Below are positions 63,881 through 64,000 of a DNA stretch of 64,000 nucleotides, in pieces. Made by a program: the position numbers and the translations under genes. The notes below the pieces were generated by a model that did not search any database, was not told where the DNA came from, and saw nothing but the letters and a program-made list of their open reading frames with translations. This stretch comes from Lautropia sp. (GTDB taxonomy: Bacteria; Pseudomonadota; Gammaproteobacteria; Burkholderiales; Burkholderiaceae_E), in the NCBI GenBank assembly GCA_030527825.1, contig JAUNAC010000001.1, forward strand, positions 1,141,464 to 1,205,463. The letters are read 5' to 3'. How positions within the stretch are numbered: the stretch's first letter is position 1; each line of letters opens with the position of its first letter.

Positions 63881-64000
63881 GGGGAATCCGTACGTAAACT
63901 GGCGGCATGCCTGCGTTTCCTGCGATAGCGGCGGTCCAGCATGGCCAGCATACCGCCTGCTGCCATCAGCAGGCAGCCCGCCCATATCCAGTCGACCAGC
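63877..64000 (-). CDS. ccmF: Heme lyase subunit CcmF, C-terminal fragment (5' part beyond window)
   Basis: Read on the minus strand from the window edge, about 40 codons end at a TGA (63877-63879) that overlaps the ccmG start. The fragment has a hydrophobic helix with LVDWIWAGCLLMAAGG and the basic end DRRYRRKRR, the usual last transmembrane helix and tail of CcmF. Gene order ccmF-ccmG-ccmH supports this. Confidence 0.8.
   Translation of the reverse strand, partial: LVDWIWAGCLLMAAGGMLAMLDRRYRRKRRHAASLRTDSP

Noticed and set aside
1..64000. CRISPR arrays, IS elements or prophage genes
   Set aside because: No regular repeat-spacer structure, transposase or phage structural gene was recognised on either strand.

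Overview
The window reads as a chromosomal segment of a betaproteobacterium, most likely of the order Burkholderiales. The basis is the housekeeping order yebC-purD-hemF-nadD-rsfS-rlmH-maf-rng, the dnaE-msbA-LPS cluster, H-NS and HU proteins of betaproteobacterial type, PilY1, and a CcmF/G/H cytochrome c maturation block. The species cannot be named from the sequence alone. Gene density is high, base composition is moderately GC-rich by eye, and I see no prophage, insertion sequence or CRISPR array.

Layout. 1-2.9 kb: the 3' part of a PilY1 pilus-tip gene converging on a YpfJ-type zinc peptidase, with a bidirectional terminator between them. 3.0-7.2 kb: a three-gene ABC operon resembling the glycerol importer GlpSTPQ, with both permeases fused and both ATPases missing several catalytic residues. 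7.3-9.6 kb: tex. 9.8-10.2 kb: a tRNA-Ile(CAU) gene split in its anticodon loop by a 285-nt group I intron. 10.4-11.0 kb: an AT-rich palindrome-rich leader and an H-NS gene. 11.1-16.5 kb: a DUF4136 lipoprotein, fumC, rhlE and gluQ. 16.7-21.6 kb: a secreted-type RHS protein ending in a Tle1/DUF2235 lipase domain. 21.7-23.0 kb: a DUF456 membrane protein and trhO. 23.2-32.5 kb: dnaE, msbA and a tightly overlapping LPS glycosyltransferase/O-antigen ligase set, including a ligase-glycosyltransferase fusion. 32.5-39.6 kb: rng, maf, rlmH, rsfS, nadD, hemF, purD and yebC, all on the minus strand. 39.9-43.4 kb: a HerA-like ATPase, an EamA transporter and tcdA. 43.4-47.6 kb: a small membrane protein, fbp and pepN.

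48-56.9 kb is the most unusual block. Four tandem lipid-anchored kexin-like S8 proteases (catalytic domain plus P domain) lack any N-terminal prodomain. Embedded among them is one small exported protein whose C-terminal half looks like a free-standing subtilase prodomain. I infer a convertase system in which one protein chaperones or inhibits several proteases in trans, comparable to the Aeromonas ASP/ORF2 pair. 57-64 kb: pyruvate carboxylase, HU, the SrkA/YihE kinase, and ccmH, ccmG and the last codons of ccmF. ccmH carries an internal 36-bp direct repeat and a nine-C tract.

How the parts relate: dnaE-msbA and the following genes look like one transcription unit that joins replication to LPS export and decoration. 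The rng-to-yebC genes serve RNA and ribosome maturation plus NAD, heme and purine synthesis. The protease array, the RHS protein and PilY1 all act outside the cytoplasm and point to an extensive cell-surface biology.
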